Shown here piece by piece: positions 11,801 to 22,100 of a DNA stretch of 64,000 nt. The first letter of the stretch is position 1. Each line of letters opens with the position of its first letter. Under the pieces are notes generated by a model. The model saw nothing but the letters and a program-made list of their open reading frames with translations. It was not told where the DNA came from and made no database searches. This DNA is from Carpediemonas membranifera (Eukaryota > Fornicata), in assembly GCA_019828565.1 (NCBI GenBank), contig JAHDYR010000007.1, positions 62,001 to 126,000 on the forward strand. The letters run 5' to 3'. Both the position numbers and the translations under genes were made by a program.

Positions 11801-11941
11801 CAGTCCATCGGCACGCTGCTCATTGTCATCATCCTGTCTGGTATCATCCACGGCCTCGCCTTCTCCCCGGCTATCATCACCCTCATCGCACCGATGGCGT
11901 GGCCCAGCGATGTCAAGAGCAAGAAGGACCTCCCTCAGTAA
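8873..11941 (+). CDS. Patched/NPC1-like sterol-sensing-domain transporter, 1022 aa
   Basis: RND-superfamily membrane protein of the Patched/NPC1/Dispatched group, which moves sterols or lipids across membranes using ion gradients. After a first membrane span (about residues 45-75) comes a lumenal loop with Cys residues. A sterol-sensing-type bundle (about 280-440) contains GVGIDNTFI and the charged EYDRERSR. A Pro/Glu-rich cytosolic linker (about 490-570) follows. The second half starts with a span near 620 and a second lumenal loop, then a second bundle (about 850-1010) with the hallmark GIGFSADYVAHIVFGYNEA. It resembles Patched-domain (PTCHD/PTR) proteins more than NPC1, because the Cys-rich NPC1 N-terminal domain is absent. 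The ATG at 8873 is the first in frame; an upstream exon cannot be excluded. Confidence 0.93.
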   Translation: MVTIPFDIEKGLDTIDRILYVGTKLTRTLMLPFQLVGTFAVWLVGQFFVFVISVNMRFFFVSVPTVIAVMLVISFSSILTWNFSSNIDEQWAVEGSTAIAERDSYKDIFGDTPRYVMAIYAPKGDKNNMLDADILKEIRAFEQGITQLSVDDVLYTDICYENPSTSQCLQYTITAAWANDSAIEGDTDLGGTVKTLVDAAPFLETYIGGTVSTDPSSGEYSSIGALSMMFLLKRSSESAESFEKKYVDYAEDYSTDFIDIHFYATRSVSDGANPDLPSTIAMVAASLTMMFVFTLISLGECTPIKSRLTLTVIGLSGIGLALATGLGGSLIFGSTISAIFFAIPFVVLGVGIDNTFIACSEYDRERSRYPEMITKDDVRSITKHSYRGTGPSITMTTITDTLSFMVGATSKLNAIRSFCIMAACSIVSVYCFQTFIFSFFLYLDNLRQASGRVEIFFLRYEQIDAIIQRIVARVQKRRQQLRALASPMLSRAASRAPTPPSCPQVLSPAVEEGESESEAAISVEHVDMNAELQDVETALTEDYDSDEFLTAEEEAPTAPATPVSHELEIVTSSAPRTIMGIDVFDRPFVQDIFNFWRWAKYLKVFRLQFLVGQVLAKIVTNIYVAPVIIVVFACFGAFGLYHINDLETGIAPEDVIATSSSAMDYINARDEFFASLTVEIVTEFDSSEHDMLTLSGYKQYRAMLDGMQTEWRWYMGSSRAGFVKPYEAWLPTSAYAPVLDLDGLPSNDAYLRESLVVFVGSVSQQYSADFATTPDISNAVTDPSGFISTFVVNAVKTKVDHISYNTSAAKVDYMEQTRDDFESISEQYGISAWVYDSKFMYDELDARQMQDIISNISLAMLACFVVFTIFLKSPWMSFIVVLTVFSIDCAVITVMYFLDLKLNTIAVVVLVIGIGFSADYVAHIVFGYNEANPVDNPSRGRRAEFALSVMGQPIAQGALSTFLGISMLLFSDLKSIQSIGTLLIVIILSGIIHGLAFSPAIITLIAPMAWPSDVKSKKDLPQ

Positions 11942-12529
11942 CACCCAAAGCCGGATTTTAAACTTTTCATTTCTGCAATACCTCGGGCCGTCTTATGCTG
12001 AGTTATTATACTGCAACATTGCCAGATACTTACAGATTGCACTCACATGCATCTATCGATGACCAGAGGGAGGGACGGCTCGCCGCTGTGTGCTGCTTGC
12101 TGATATTCGAAGAATGATGTGTTGCACGATTTTTTTTTGCAATGTAAAGAATTTTCCATGAAAAAAAGGTTTGATGAAAGACATCTTATCGAAAAAGCTG
12201 CTCCCGATGCCATGAGAACCTTTTAACCACAAAATGGTTGTCGCCAATCGATTGCTATACTATGCGTCGCCTAGGAAGCTTCCTGACTGTTTTACCGTTG
12301 GGTAGTGCTCAAAGCGGCGCAATAACTCTATATAACAACATCAAACACTCCCAGAGCACCAGAATGTTTCGCTGTAGACGCCTCTCTGTTTGTTGCTTTG
12401 AGATTTCGATTCTGTCCCATTGCCTTCTTCCCATCCGAAGCAGAACATGCGCAGAATGACCGAGTGCCCTTAATTGGCCTCAAGATTGTGTTTATAAAGT
12501 ATATTTGGGCTAAAAACCCCACCGTGGGA
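11942..12529. other. convergent intergenic spacer
   Basis: The space between two convergent genes. It is AT-rich, with poly-T and poly-A runs near 12130-12170. No gene or RNA was recognised. Confidence 0.6.
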
Positions 12530-13901
12530 TCAGAGCGGGTTGATCTCGACCATCTTTGAATCCATCATCCCGGCATACAGGTCCGGGAGGTCGTCAATGC
12601 TGAACTGCACCTGCGAGCGCTTCGTCTTGCGGCCAAGGACAGTAGCTACAGCAAGGAGAATGATTCCATGCGAGCGCGGTAGCTGCTGCTCGGCCTGCAA
12701 GACCTTCAACAAGGAGAAGTATCCACCAGACGTTGTGAATCTACCTATAGTCTCACTGAGTGACAGCGCGACCTCGTCTAACGACGGTGTAAACAGCTCA
12801 TCGACAAAATCCTCTGACACATCCGAGATTCTGGCTCGATCCAAGCTGATCAGGATGGGAAGAACGACTTCGTTGGAGTGGTTGATACAAAGGGTGCTAG
12901 TGTTGTCAAGGAAGGTAGTCCTGATGTGAACTAGAAACTTGAACGCGCTGTTCTTGTCGTATGCCGCGAGTAGCCGCAAGTGCCGGATGGCGTAAATGTA
13001 CAGTACGTTCTCTGATGCATATTCTTTTTCTAAGAACTTCAGGAAGGCCATTGATCCGGACTTGGTGCTGAGAACTTCAGCGAGAGTCCGTGGATAGCTT
13101 CGTACAGGTATGAACAGCAGCAATGCTGTGTTAATAAAGGGTATGCAGGATGCTATGACCACCTTCGCTAGGTAAGCCCAGTACAGCTTGTCACCGGACA
13201 GGTTGTTAAACGGCCAGGCTACCAGCGTGATGATACGCGTGTAAATGACCGAAAGATGAAGCATCTCAGCTGATACACCCGGGTTTCCGATGATATGGGC
13301 TAGTAAGAGCAGGCCAGACCATATAAACAGGAAGTAGACTCTACCGTATGTCAGATACGACGCGATGTACTCGTTCGTAACGATATCGACAGCGCCGATC
13401 TTCTCCCAAGGCCAGTGGACGGCGGTGGGTGTAAAGAAAATCAGCAAGCAGGATAGGTTGACAACGACGAACACTATACCCACGAACAAGAAGGGGGAGA
13501 GGAAGTCACCGCCGGGAACCTTCATTCCGAGGCGATTGAGCATGATGTTCATGAGATTGTAGAAGAAGGGGCAGAACGGGGCAGCAATGGAGAGCTGGGT
13601 GCCTACTAGGGTTATATAGTAGAAGAACGCATAGTAGAGCTGCATATCATCTGGGTCAAGGACATTGGCTTGAACAATATCGACAACGGAAAAGACGAAG
13701 TCAATCGCAAAGAAGGAGCAGGAAATGATGTGCGCCTGTGTGATACTAGCGATATATAATACAAACAATCATCATTGGGGTCCGAATACGCTTCAGGAAG
13801 ATGAGAGGAAGCGTTACCGCGAAAAAGATGGTGCAGAGGCCACTGATTATAGAATAAAGATACGTACTACACCACTCTACAAGTGCTTGTACAGTGGACA
13901 T
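12530..13901 (-). CDS. seven-transmembrane receptor-like protein with C-terminal RGS domain, 446 aa, two exons
   Basis: Exon 1 (13767-13901) encodes MSTVQALVEWCSTYLYS and the first membrane span. A 31-nt intron (13736-13766, GTTTGT to ACAG) joins it to exon 2 (12530-13735). Seven hydrophobic helices span about residues 10-245. Residues about 260-380 match the RGS fold: LAEVLSTKSGSMAFLKFLEK followed by EYASENVLYIYAIRHL, the usual 'F..FL..E.s.EN.lF' pattern. RGS domains accelerate GTP hydrolysis on G-alpha subunits, so this looks like a 7TM-RGS fusion of the kind seen in plants (AtRGS1) and several protists. Ligand and G protein are unknown. Confidence 0.82.
13736..13766 (-). other. intron, 31 nt
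   Basis: GTTTGT donor, ATCACACAG acceptor, phase 0 between codons 45 and 46 of the 7TM-RGS gene. Without it the first helix is lost. Confidence 0.8.
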
Positions 13902-14238
13902 CGTATCGGAATGCTGAAATGAAGAAGAAGAACGAGAAACGCGAGGTCTCGTGGAGTGCAGAAAATGAAAGCATCAATATCCCAGCCGCTTGAAACAGAT
14001 TCGGCATATCGACCCCTATTCATTGCCGGATTGAATGACTCACGCAGGGGATCGTAGTATAATCGCCATCAGCGTCTTTTCAGAGGGAGGAAACATACAC
14101 TTTCCACTCTTGACGACGACTTCACACGGCACGTTCTCCAAGGAGGACAGACTCGCATGACGGCACTACTTGTCATTCAATATTCCGCAGGAACCACTCA
14201 AAAACCGAGATCGAAAGCTATTCATACATTTAGAGAAA
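13902..14238. other. intergenic spacer
   Basis: The 5' flank of the 7TM-RGS gene and 3' flank of the next minus-strand gene. No feature was recognised. Confidence 0.6.
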
Positions 14239-15729
14239 TTAGTGAGAGATCTGCATTCTGATTGACTGGGTGAGGCTCTTCATCCGCTCCAACTGGACGC
14301 TGAGCTCCTTCCGCTCGACGCTGAGCTCCCTGATCTGGGCTTTGACTGACCCTACTTCGTCCCGCTGGCGAACAACCTTCGTATCCCGCTCACGAACCAG
14401 AGATTTGATGGTTTCATTCAGCTCAGCCAGCTCGCGCTCCTTTGCAGCGAGAGTCTCAGCGGGACACTCGCTAGGCTGCCCGAGAGATGCAAGTCTCTGC
14501 TCAAGCACCCGCTGGTGCTCGGTCCGCTGGGCAAGCTCGTACTCGGTGGAGTTGGCGAGGACAGTCTGATCATGTATGATCTGCCCCCGACGGGCCTGTT
14601 CCCTGTCAATGGCCCGCTGGGTATCCTCGATTGTTTCACGGACTGCCGCGAGTTCGCTCTCGAGGGCACGCTGTTCGTCACGTGCTTGTTCCAGCCTCTC
14701 CTCGGCCTCCTTGAGCTCCTGGCCAAGTGGCCCGCTGTTGTGGACTGCTGCAACCCGTCTCTTGTCGTCTGCCTCGTTCAACTGCGACTCCAAGTCCGTC
14801 AGGGTGCGGCGGAGTTCACGGGTGTTGGCCTCTTCCTCACGGCGTCTCTGTTCGAGCTCGGCGGCCGTGTTGGTCAGGTTGTCGATCTCCTCAGAGATTG
14901 ACTGAACCTCACTGTTGGTGCCCGAAACTGTCTCGGCCATGGTGTTACGCTGAACGCTGACCTCGCTGGCGGTGGTCTTGGCGTGCATGGCAAGCTTCTG
15001 GGACGCCTGAACGAGGACTGCGAGCCTTGCCCCCGAGTCGGTGGCTGATGCCTTCACAGCGTGGACCTGGAGCCGCATACGATCCATGTACTCACCGAAC
15101 CGCGTGGCAAGAGCGTCCACTGACTTCTGCTTGTCCTCAGCGGCCTGCTTCTTGCTATCGAGCTTGGCGTTGAGCTCGCCGACAGTCTGCTGGGTCGAGT
15201 TGCGGACTTCAGCAAGACGGTGCTCCTCCTCGCGGACACGAGCCGTGATAGCATCCCGCTCAAGGTTGATTGTCTCTTCTTCGCGCTTCATACTGTCATT
15301 CTCTTTCTTCAGTGCGTCGCGGAGAGAGTCCATACGACGATGGGCATTGGCATGACGCTGGGAGGCCCTGTCAAGAGCATCCTCATGCTCCTGTTGGATA
15401 GAAAGCTTCGTAGACCGCAGGCTCTCCGCGTTGAGGCTGAAGCTACTCTCAATATCGTTCACGCGGTCCTTCGCGCGACGAATGGAGGCCTTGAGGTCGT
15501 CGGCCTCCCAACGGGCACGCTCGAGGGTAGTTTTCTTCTGTTGGTACTCGTTAGAGAGCTCGGTGTACATGCGTTTGTACCTCCGCCGCTCTTCTTCGGC
15601 CGTCTGTCGGGTTCTACGTGCTGAATGCACCATCTGCTTCATACGTTGCAGCCGGTTGTTCGCTGATTCAAGATGCTGAAGGAGCTCCTTGCTTTGCTCC
15701 ATTTCATCGTCCATCATGGCGTAGGGCAT
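14239..15729 (-). CDS. long coiled-coil protein, 496 aa
   Basis: It begins MPYAMMDDEMEQSKELLQHL and is almost entirely charged heptad coiled coil, rich in Glu, Arg, Gln and Ala, with few prolines and no recognisable globular domain. Starts at the second or third Met are equally possible. The layout resembles cytoskeletal or axonemal rod proteins and SMC-like arms, but no family-specific sequence was recognised. It is divergent from the dynein heavy-chain gene, 435 bp away. That fits a flagellar role but does not show it. Confidence 0.85.
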   Translation of the reverse strand: MPYAMMDDEMEQSKELLQHLESANNRLQRMKQMVHSARRTRQTAEEERRRYKRMYTELSNEYQQKKTTLERARWEADDLKASIRRAKDRVNDIESSFSLNAESLRSTKLSIQQEHEDALDRASQRHANAHRRMDSLRDALKKENDSMKREEETINLERDAITARVREEEHRLAEVRNSTQQTVGELNAKLDSKKQAAEDKQKSVDALATRFGEYMDRMRLQVHAVKASATDSGARLAVLVQASQKLAMHAKTTASEVSVQRNTMAETVSGTNSEVQSISEEIDNLTNTAAELEQRRREEEANTRELRRTLTDLESQLNEADDKRRVAAVHNSGPLGQELKEAEERLEQARDEQRALESELAAVRETIEDTQRAIDREQARRGQIIHDQTVLANSTEYELAQRTEHQRVLEQRLASLGQPSECPAETLAAKERELAELNETIKSLVRERDTKVVRQRDEVGSVKAQIRELSVERKELSVQLERMKSLTQSIRMQISH

Positions 15730-16164
15730 TCGGTTGTTCGCTCAAGAATTTAAGGACAATTTGAGAATTTTGAGAAGATCTCACGATCTTGGATTCGTCC
15801 CTCTTGTGAAAGCAATCCGAGAGAACGTTGACATTCTTTTTCCGCCGCTGTAGGGCGACCTGAGCCTTTTCTGGATCGTATGCTGGGCTGGGTCGGTCCG
15901 CCCGGAATATGGCCAGAATAGGCTATCGGCCCACTATTTTTCACACTTATCAGTCCAGCTGTGCTTCTTTAGTCATCTTTCTCTGCATCTTTCGTCTCTG
16001 CGTCCACTACTAACCATCAGCCTGCCAAGCCCCGGTCTTTTCCGCCAGCGATGGGAAAAGTATGTATGATTGACGTGGGGGGTGCGTATAAGGATTTCTG
16101 GATTTATGGCGCTGGAATATATATCGTAAATGAAAATTCCACCACCGCAAGAGAATCAATTGCC
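15730..16164. other. divergent promoter region between coiled-coil gene and dynein
   Basis: The shared 5' region of two divergent genes. The dynein frame stays open upstream to an ATG at 16051, but the stretch 16100-16150 is AT-rich (ATATATATCG, AAATGAAAATT) and looks like untranslated leader or promoter. The in-frame ATGGGAAAAGTATGT at 16051 could alternatively be a tiny first exon with a GTATGT donor. Confidence 0.4.
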
Positions 16165-19100
16165 ATGTCCGACCGGAATCCTGCCCATAAATGGGTGTTT
16201 TCCCGGATCGCACTTGCTTTGAATCGAGAGCCATCACAAGTGGCTGCCGATGCAAGGAAGAATGACTTGATTAGCAAGAAGATGAAGGATTTCTTCGACA
16301 ATCCAAGTCTGGAGTCCCTTGTGTTCTACTACACCAACGAGGACAAGCGCCTCGAGATCTCTGACCTTTCTGACAACGACACGAAGCTCACCGGGTTCTG
16401 CATGTATTTCCTCAAGATCAGCAACAATCCCCGCGCGCTCACAACCGCAACGCTTGACAGCGACGTCTATTTCGGCACTCTTCCACCCGTGGTAACCTCT
16501 GAGGGTCGCGACGGCACCATCCTGGCCGCGTTCCAGACCATGCTGGATAACGTGTTCATGCCTTTCGTGAAGACTGCTGACTCGCCACAGACCGCCGATT
16601 TCCTCATCGCCATGAGAAAGTGTATCACTGCCATCGGCGAGGCCAACGACGCCATCAGCGACCGTCTCGAACTCGTGACCGACGCCCATCGTGCCTTTAT
16701 TGCCGAGAAGGTCGACGACAAGAACCGCGACGCCCATATCCAGAAGGGCATGGAGATCCTGGAGTTCTGGACCCGCTCGTTGCACACCTTCATCCGGGAG
16801 AGCAACGAGATCCGCCAGGAAGACGACACGGTTGGTCCCCAGGCTGAGTTGGAATACTGGAGAGCTCGCATGGCCCGGTTTAACCATATCACGGACCAGC
16901 TGACCACCAGCGGCGCCTCCAAGACCCACCCGACGAGCGTCATCAAGGCAGTCGAGGGTCTCGTGAACAAGGAGATCCCCCGGCTCGCCAAGAACGCGGA
17001 GAAGGACCCGCGTCTTACAACGATGAAGCAGGTGATACAGAACTGGACTCAGGTCAAGGCCCAGGCCCACGCCCACGCCAACGAGGCCAGCGACACTGTG
17101 AAGTATCTGTACACGCTGGAGAGGATCCTCGAGCCGCTCTACCGGAGCGACCCCGTCCAGATGCTTGAGGCGATTCCTCCTCTAATGTCGGCTATTCAGA
17201 TGATGCACTCCATTGCCCGCTACTACTCCAAGCCTGAGCACATGACGGGCCTCTTCGTCAAGATTACCAATCAGATGATTGTCTTCTCCCGTCTCTACCT
17301 GCGCGCCACCCCCAAGCGCCACGGCACGGAGCCCGGATCGACCAGTCTGTGGGACTCTGACTACGAGCTCCTGATGAGTCGGTTCCAGGATTGTGTCGCC
17401 CTCAACCAGGTTTACCAGGAGCAGTACCGCCTCACCAAGGCCAAACTCGACGCTCAGCCCATGAGTCGGAAGTTTGACTTCAGCGAGAGTCAGATGTTTG
17501 GTAACTTCGACCTCTTCTGTAACCGCATCGACCAGCTGAGGTCCGTGATCACCACCATCCATCAGTTCACAACGCTGCAGAGGTGCACTGTGGCGGGCAT
17601 GGGCAAGATCTACCTGGACTTCGAGAAGCTCGTCGTTTCGTTCCAGCGGAAGAGCTATGACGTCCTCGATCACCGCTGCCTGCAGTTTAACACTGATTAT
17701 GCCCAGTTCACCTCGGACATCGAGCGGCTGGAGGACATCCTGAGGGGCTTCATCGATGACACCTTCGCAGAATCGGGTATGAGTCAGGCCAGCACCGACC
17801 ACGCCATATCCATCCTGAAGCAGTTCCAGGGTGTTCTTCAACGGAAATCCCTCTCCGACGAGCTCGTCAGCAAGGTTCTCCTCGTGTTCAACTGGTACGG
17901 CAAGGAGCTCGAGGCCATCCGGGCGCAGTACGAGAGCAGCAACATGGACCCACCCATCGCCCGAGATCTGCCGCCCGTGTCCGGAGCCATAGCATGGTGT
18001 AAGAACCTGCTGAGCCAGGCGGAGGAGCCCATGGAGTGGTTTAGACAGCAGGACATCATGGACCACCCCGATCCGGCCATCAAGGACAACGTTGCCCGCA
18101 TCGTGCAGGATTATAACGTACTCGTCGCCGTGTTTAGGAAGTACTGCATGGCCTACCACATGGCATGGGGCGAGCAGACGAGAACAGACGGGCTGGACAA
18201 ACATCTCCTCGCCAGAGACGATGACGATAACCTCTACGTCAACTTCGACAGGGATCTCATTGTCACATGCCGCGAGGCCGCCTGGATGGAGTCCCACGGC
18301 TTCACTGAGATCCCCGACAACATCAGGGCCATCACCCGTAACGAGCTCAAGCTCACCGAGCAGAACGACCAGTTGGTCTCCCTCATCGAGGACGTCCAGG
18401 CTGTGACCAACGCCATCCCCCCTGAGTGCGCCGGCCTCATGCAGCGCTACCGCGACATGCTGGATGACGCCATTCTGCCCGGTGTCACGACGTACACCTG
18501 GTCCTCACTTCAGATCGGTGCTTTCATCGCCAAGGTTCGTGGCATGCTGGACGAGGTACAGACAGTCGCCTCGAAGATCACGGACATCCTCAACACCCGA
18601 GTCCGTCATAACCTCGGCATCATCGCCCACACCAGCACTGTGCTGCTCCCCAGAGACGGCCAGGTCTACTCAGTCGACGAGTACGTCGCCGAGCAGATTA
18701 AGCACGCCAGGGCCGCCGCTGTGTCCATCGAGTCGCACTCGCAGCTGGCCGAGGAGGCCGTCAACGACATCCTCTCCCTCGTAGGGGGTAAGGTAGACTC
18801 CCACGCCGCCGATGCTTTCTTCAACCAGTGCCACGACGACACTTACGTTGCTATATACACAGCTACGTACCACTCTCTCCGGTTCCTGCTAGCACGACTG
18901 CCCGCCATCACCACGGAGGAGATCGACCCGACCAGCGCCCAACCCCTCTTCTCGGTCAGCCTCGAGCTCCGTATCCCTCAGTATGCATACAGTCCCAGTC
19001 TGAACGACGTCGGTACTGCCCTGACTGAGATCGTCCAGAGCGCGATTGGGGCGACCAAGCGTGTCTACCGTTGGTCTCAAGCCCGCCCCCCGCCCACATC

Positions 19101-22100
19101 CACAGAGGTGCCCGAGGGCCTCGAGAGCTTCTTCACCCAAATCTCCCAGTCGCCCACGATCACGAAGCAGTGCCTTGTAGCCACTGGAAGGTTCGCACGC
19201 CTCAAGACCCTCGCCGACACCGAGGCAGCATCCTACAAGGTCCACAACCACCTCTGGAAGGACAACAAGAACGACGTGTACAAGGCATTCCTCGACACTT
19301 CACCGACAGTCGACCAGTTCGGGGAGAGAATCGCTCACTACAGCGCCCTCCAGTCACAACTAGAGGCCAAGCCCGACGTCTCGCCCTTTTCGGTGCTCAG
19401 CATCAACATCGAGCCCCTCAAGCTGACCCTGTTAAACGAGGTCGCCAACTGGAAGAAGACGTTTGCCACCAACCTCAACGAACGTGCCCGCGCGGACCTG
19501 CTTGGCCTGGCATCCTACATGTCCGACATCGAGACCTCCCTCTCGCGCACAGTGAAGGATCTGGACGACGTCAGGGCCGTCATGGACTCCCTAGGCTCCC
19601 TCAGAGAGATCGAGGCGGAGATCGACCACCGCATTGTCCCACTCGAGGAGATGTACGCCATGCTCAGTGTCAACGGCGTCCACGTCTCCACTGAGGAGAC
19701 CGAGGCCTTCGACCAGCTTCGGTATCGCTGGTCCCAACTTACCACACTGGGTCAAAAGCAGTCGGATCACATCTCTGACCTGCAGCCGGTGTACAAGAAG
19801 GAGCTCACTGCCTCTGTCACCCAGTTCACCGCTGATGTCTCCATCCTCAAGGCCGACTACGACGAAAGAGGGCCCATGGTCCCTGGTCTCTCCCCTCGTG
19901 TTGCTGCAGATCGCCTCAAGGAGTTCCAGGCCATCTTTGACGAGAAGGAGAGGCTCTGGCTCGGCTACACAGCCGGCGAGGAGCTCTTCGGCCTGCCTCA
20001 GACGGACTTCCCCGAGCTGGTCCAGATGAAGAAGGAGCTCAAGCTTCTCAACGCCCTCTACTCGCTCTACTCTGACGTCCTCTCTACAGTTAGTGGGTAT
20101 GCCGACGTTTTGTGGCTTGAACTCAACATCGAGTCGATCTCCAATCAGATGGGCGATTTCCAGACCAGGTGTAGGCGTCTCCCCAAGGGCATGCGCGATT
20201 GGGATGCATTCCTCGAGCTTAAGAAGGTCATTGACGACTTCTCTGAGACACTGCCTCTCATCCAGATGCTCGCCAACCCCGCCATGCGGCCCCGGCACTG
20301 GAACCAGCTTGGCGAGCTGTGTAACACGAAGTTTGACGTCGACGGCGACCAGTTTAAGCTCCATGACCTCACCGACGCTCCTCTTCTCGAGAACAAGGAT
20401 GAGGTTGAGGACATCTGCAACGCCGCCGTGAAGGAGACCGATATCGAGGCCAAGCTCAAGGCCGTCGAGGCCGACTGGGTCGACCAGGAGTTCGTCTTCG
20501 CGACGTTCAAGACCAGAGGCGAGCTGACCCTCGCACCGGCCGAGACGTCAGAGTTGATCACCTTGCTAGAGGACACCCAGATGCTCCTCGGAGCACTGGT
20601 CTCCAATAGGTACAACGCGCCGTTCAAGAAGGACATCATGCTGTGGGTTGCCCGGTTATCGACGGCCTCTGAGGTGATCGAGCAGTGGCTTCAGGTCCAG
20701 GCCCTCTGGATTTACCTCGAAGCTGTCTTCTCAGGCGGAGACATTGCCAGACAGCTCCCACTCGAGGCCAAGAGGTTTGCTACCATCGACAAGACCTGGG
20801 TGAAAATCATGCAGACCGCCCAAGCCAACCCTAACGTCGTCAACGTCTGCTATGCCGACGACACCCTCCGCAACCTGCTCCCCCATCTCTCCGAACAGCT
20901 TGAACTCTGCCAGAAGTCACTCTCTGGATACCTCGAGACGAAGAGGAATCTCTATCCCCGCTTCTACTTCGTCTCCGACCCCGTTCTCCTCGAGATCCTC
21001 GGCCAACAGTCCGACCCCCACTCAATCCAAGCTCACATCCAGAGTTTGTTCGACTCGGTCTTCAGAGTCACTTTCGACAAGGTCAAGCGCACTCTCATCA
21101 CCGGCCTCGTATCACCACAAGGCGAGGAGCTTCCCCTCTCTGCTCCAGTCGAGGGCGTCGGCAACATCGAGGATTGGCTCAATGAACTCGTCGCCAGCAT
21201 GCAAACGACGGTGCACGACGTCATCCGTGAGGCTGCCGTGCAGGTCCATGCTATGCCCCTAGAGGACTTCATCAACGCATTCCCCGCGCAGGTGTCTCTC
21301 CTTGGCATCCAGTTGCTGTGGACCCACATTTGTGACACGGCCCTCGCAAACTCCAAGAGCGACAAGAACGCGATGACGAACGCCAGTAAGCAGAACGCCA
21401 CTCTGCTCGGCGAGCTCGTCCGGATGACGATGAACGAGATGAGCAAGCGTGCCCGTACTGGCCTCGAGACTCTCATCACCATCCAGGTCCACCAGAAGGA
21501 CATCACCGACGACCTCCTCAAGCGCCGCATCCGCTCCCCCGCGGACTTTGAGTGGCTCAAGCAGACCCGCTTCTACTACCGCACGGAGTCCGACGAGTGC
21601 ATTATTTCCATCACCGATATCGACTTCGATTACGCATATGAGTATCTCGGGGTGGCCGAGCGTCTCGTCATTACACCCCTGACCGACAGATGCTACATCA
21701 CACTCGCCCAGGCCCTAGGCATGTACCTGGGCGGCGCTCCCGCTGGTCCTGCCGGTACCGGCAAAACAGAGACCGTCAAGGGTTTGTATTCTATTTATTT
21801 TTATTTTTCACACAGATATGGGTAGATCTCTGGGCACCTATGTTGTCGTATTTAATTGCTCCGATCAGATGGACTATCGCGGACTTGGCAAGATCTTCCG
21901 TGGTCTCGCCCAGTGTGGTTGCTTCGGTTGCGTTTGTACCCTAATCATTTGATTATCCAGTTCGATGAGTTCAACCGAATTGAACTTGAAGTGCTCTCTG
22001 TTGCTGCTCAGCAGGTCGGCTGCATCCTCGCCGCGCTGAAGGAGCACAAGAAGGAGTTCGTCTTTACCGATGGTCAGACAGTCCCGCTGCTCACCACATG

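Noticed and set aside
16051-16164. In-frame N-terminal extension of dynein from the ATG at 16051
   Set aside because: The peptide is unlike dynein N termini and the DNA is AT-rich leader-like, so the ATG at 16165 is preferred.
16234-20364. Several minus-strand open frames of 160-370 codons inside dynein
   Set aside because: Antisense shadows of a long, GC-biased coding exon with no family resemblance.
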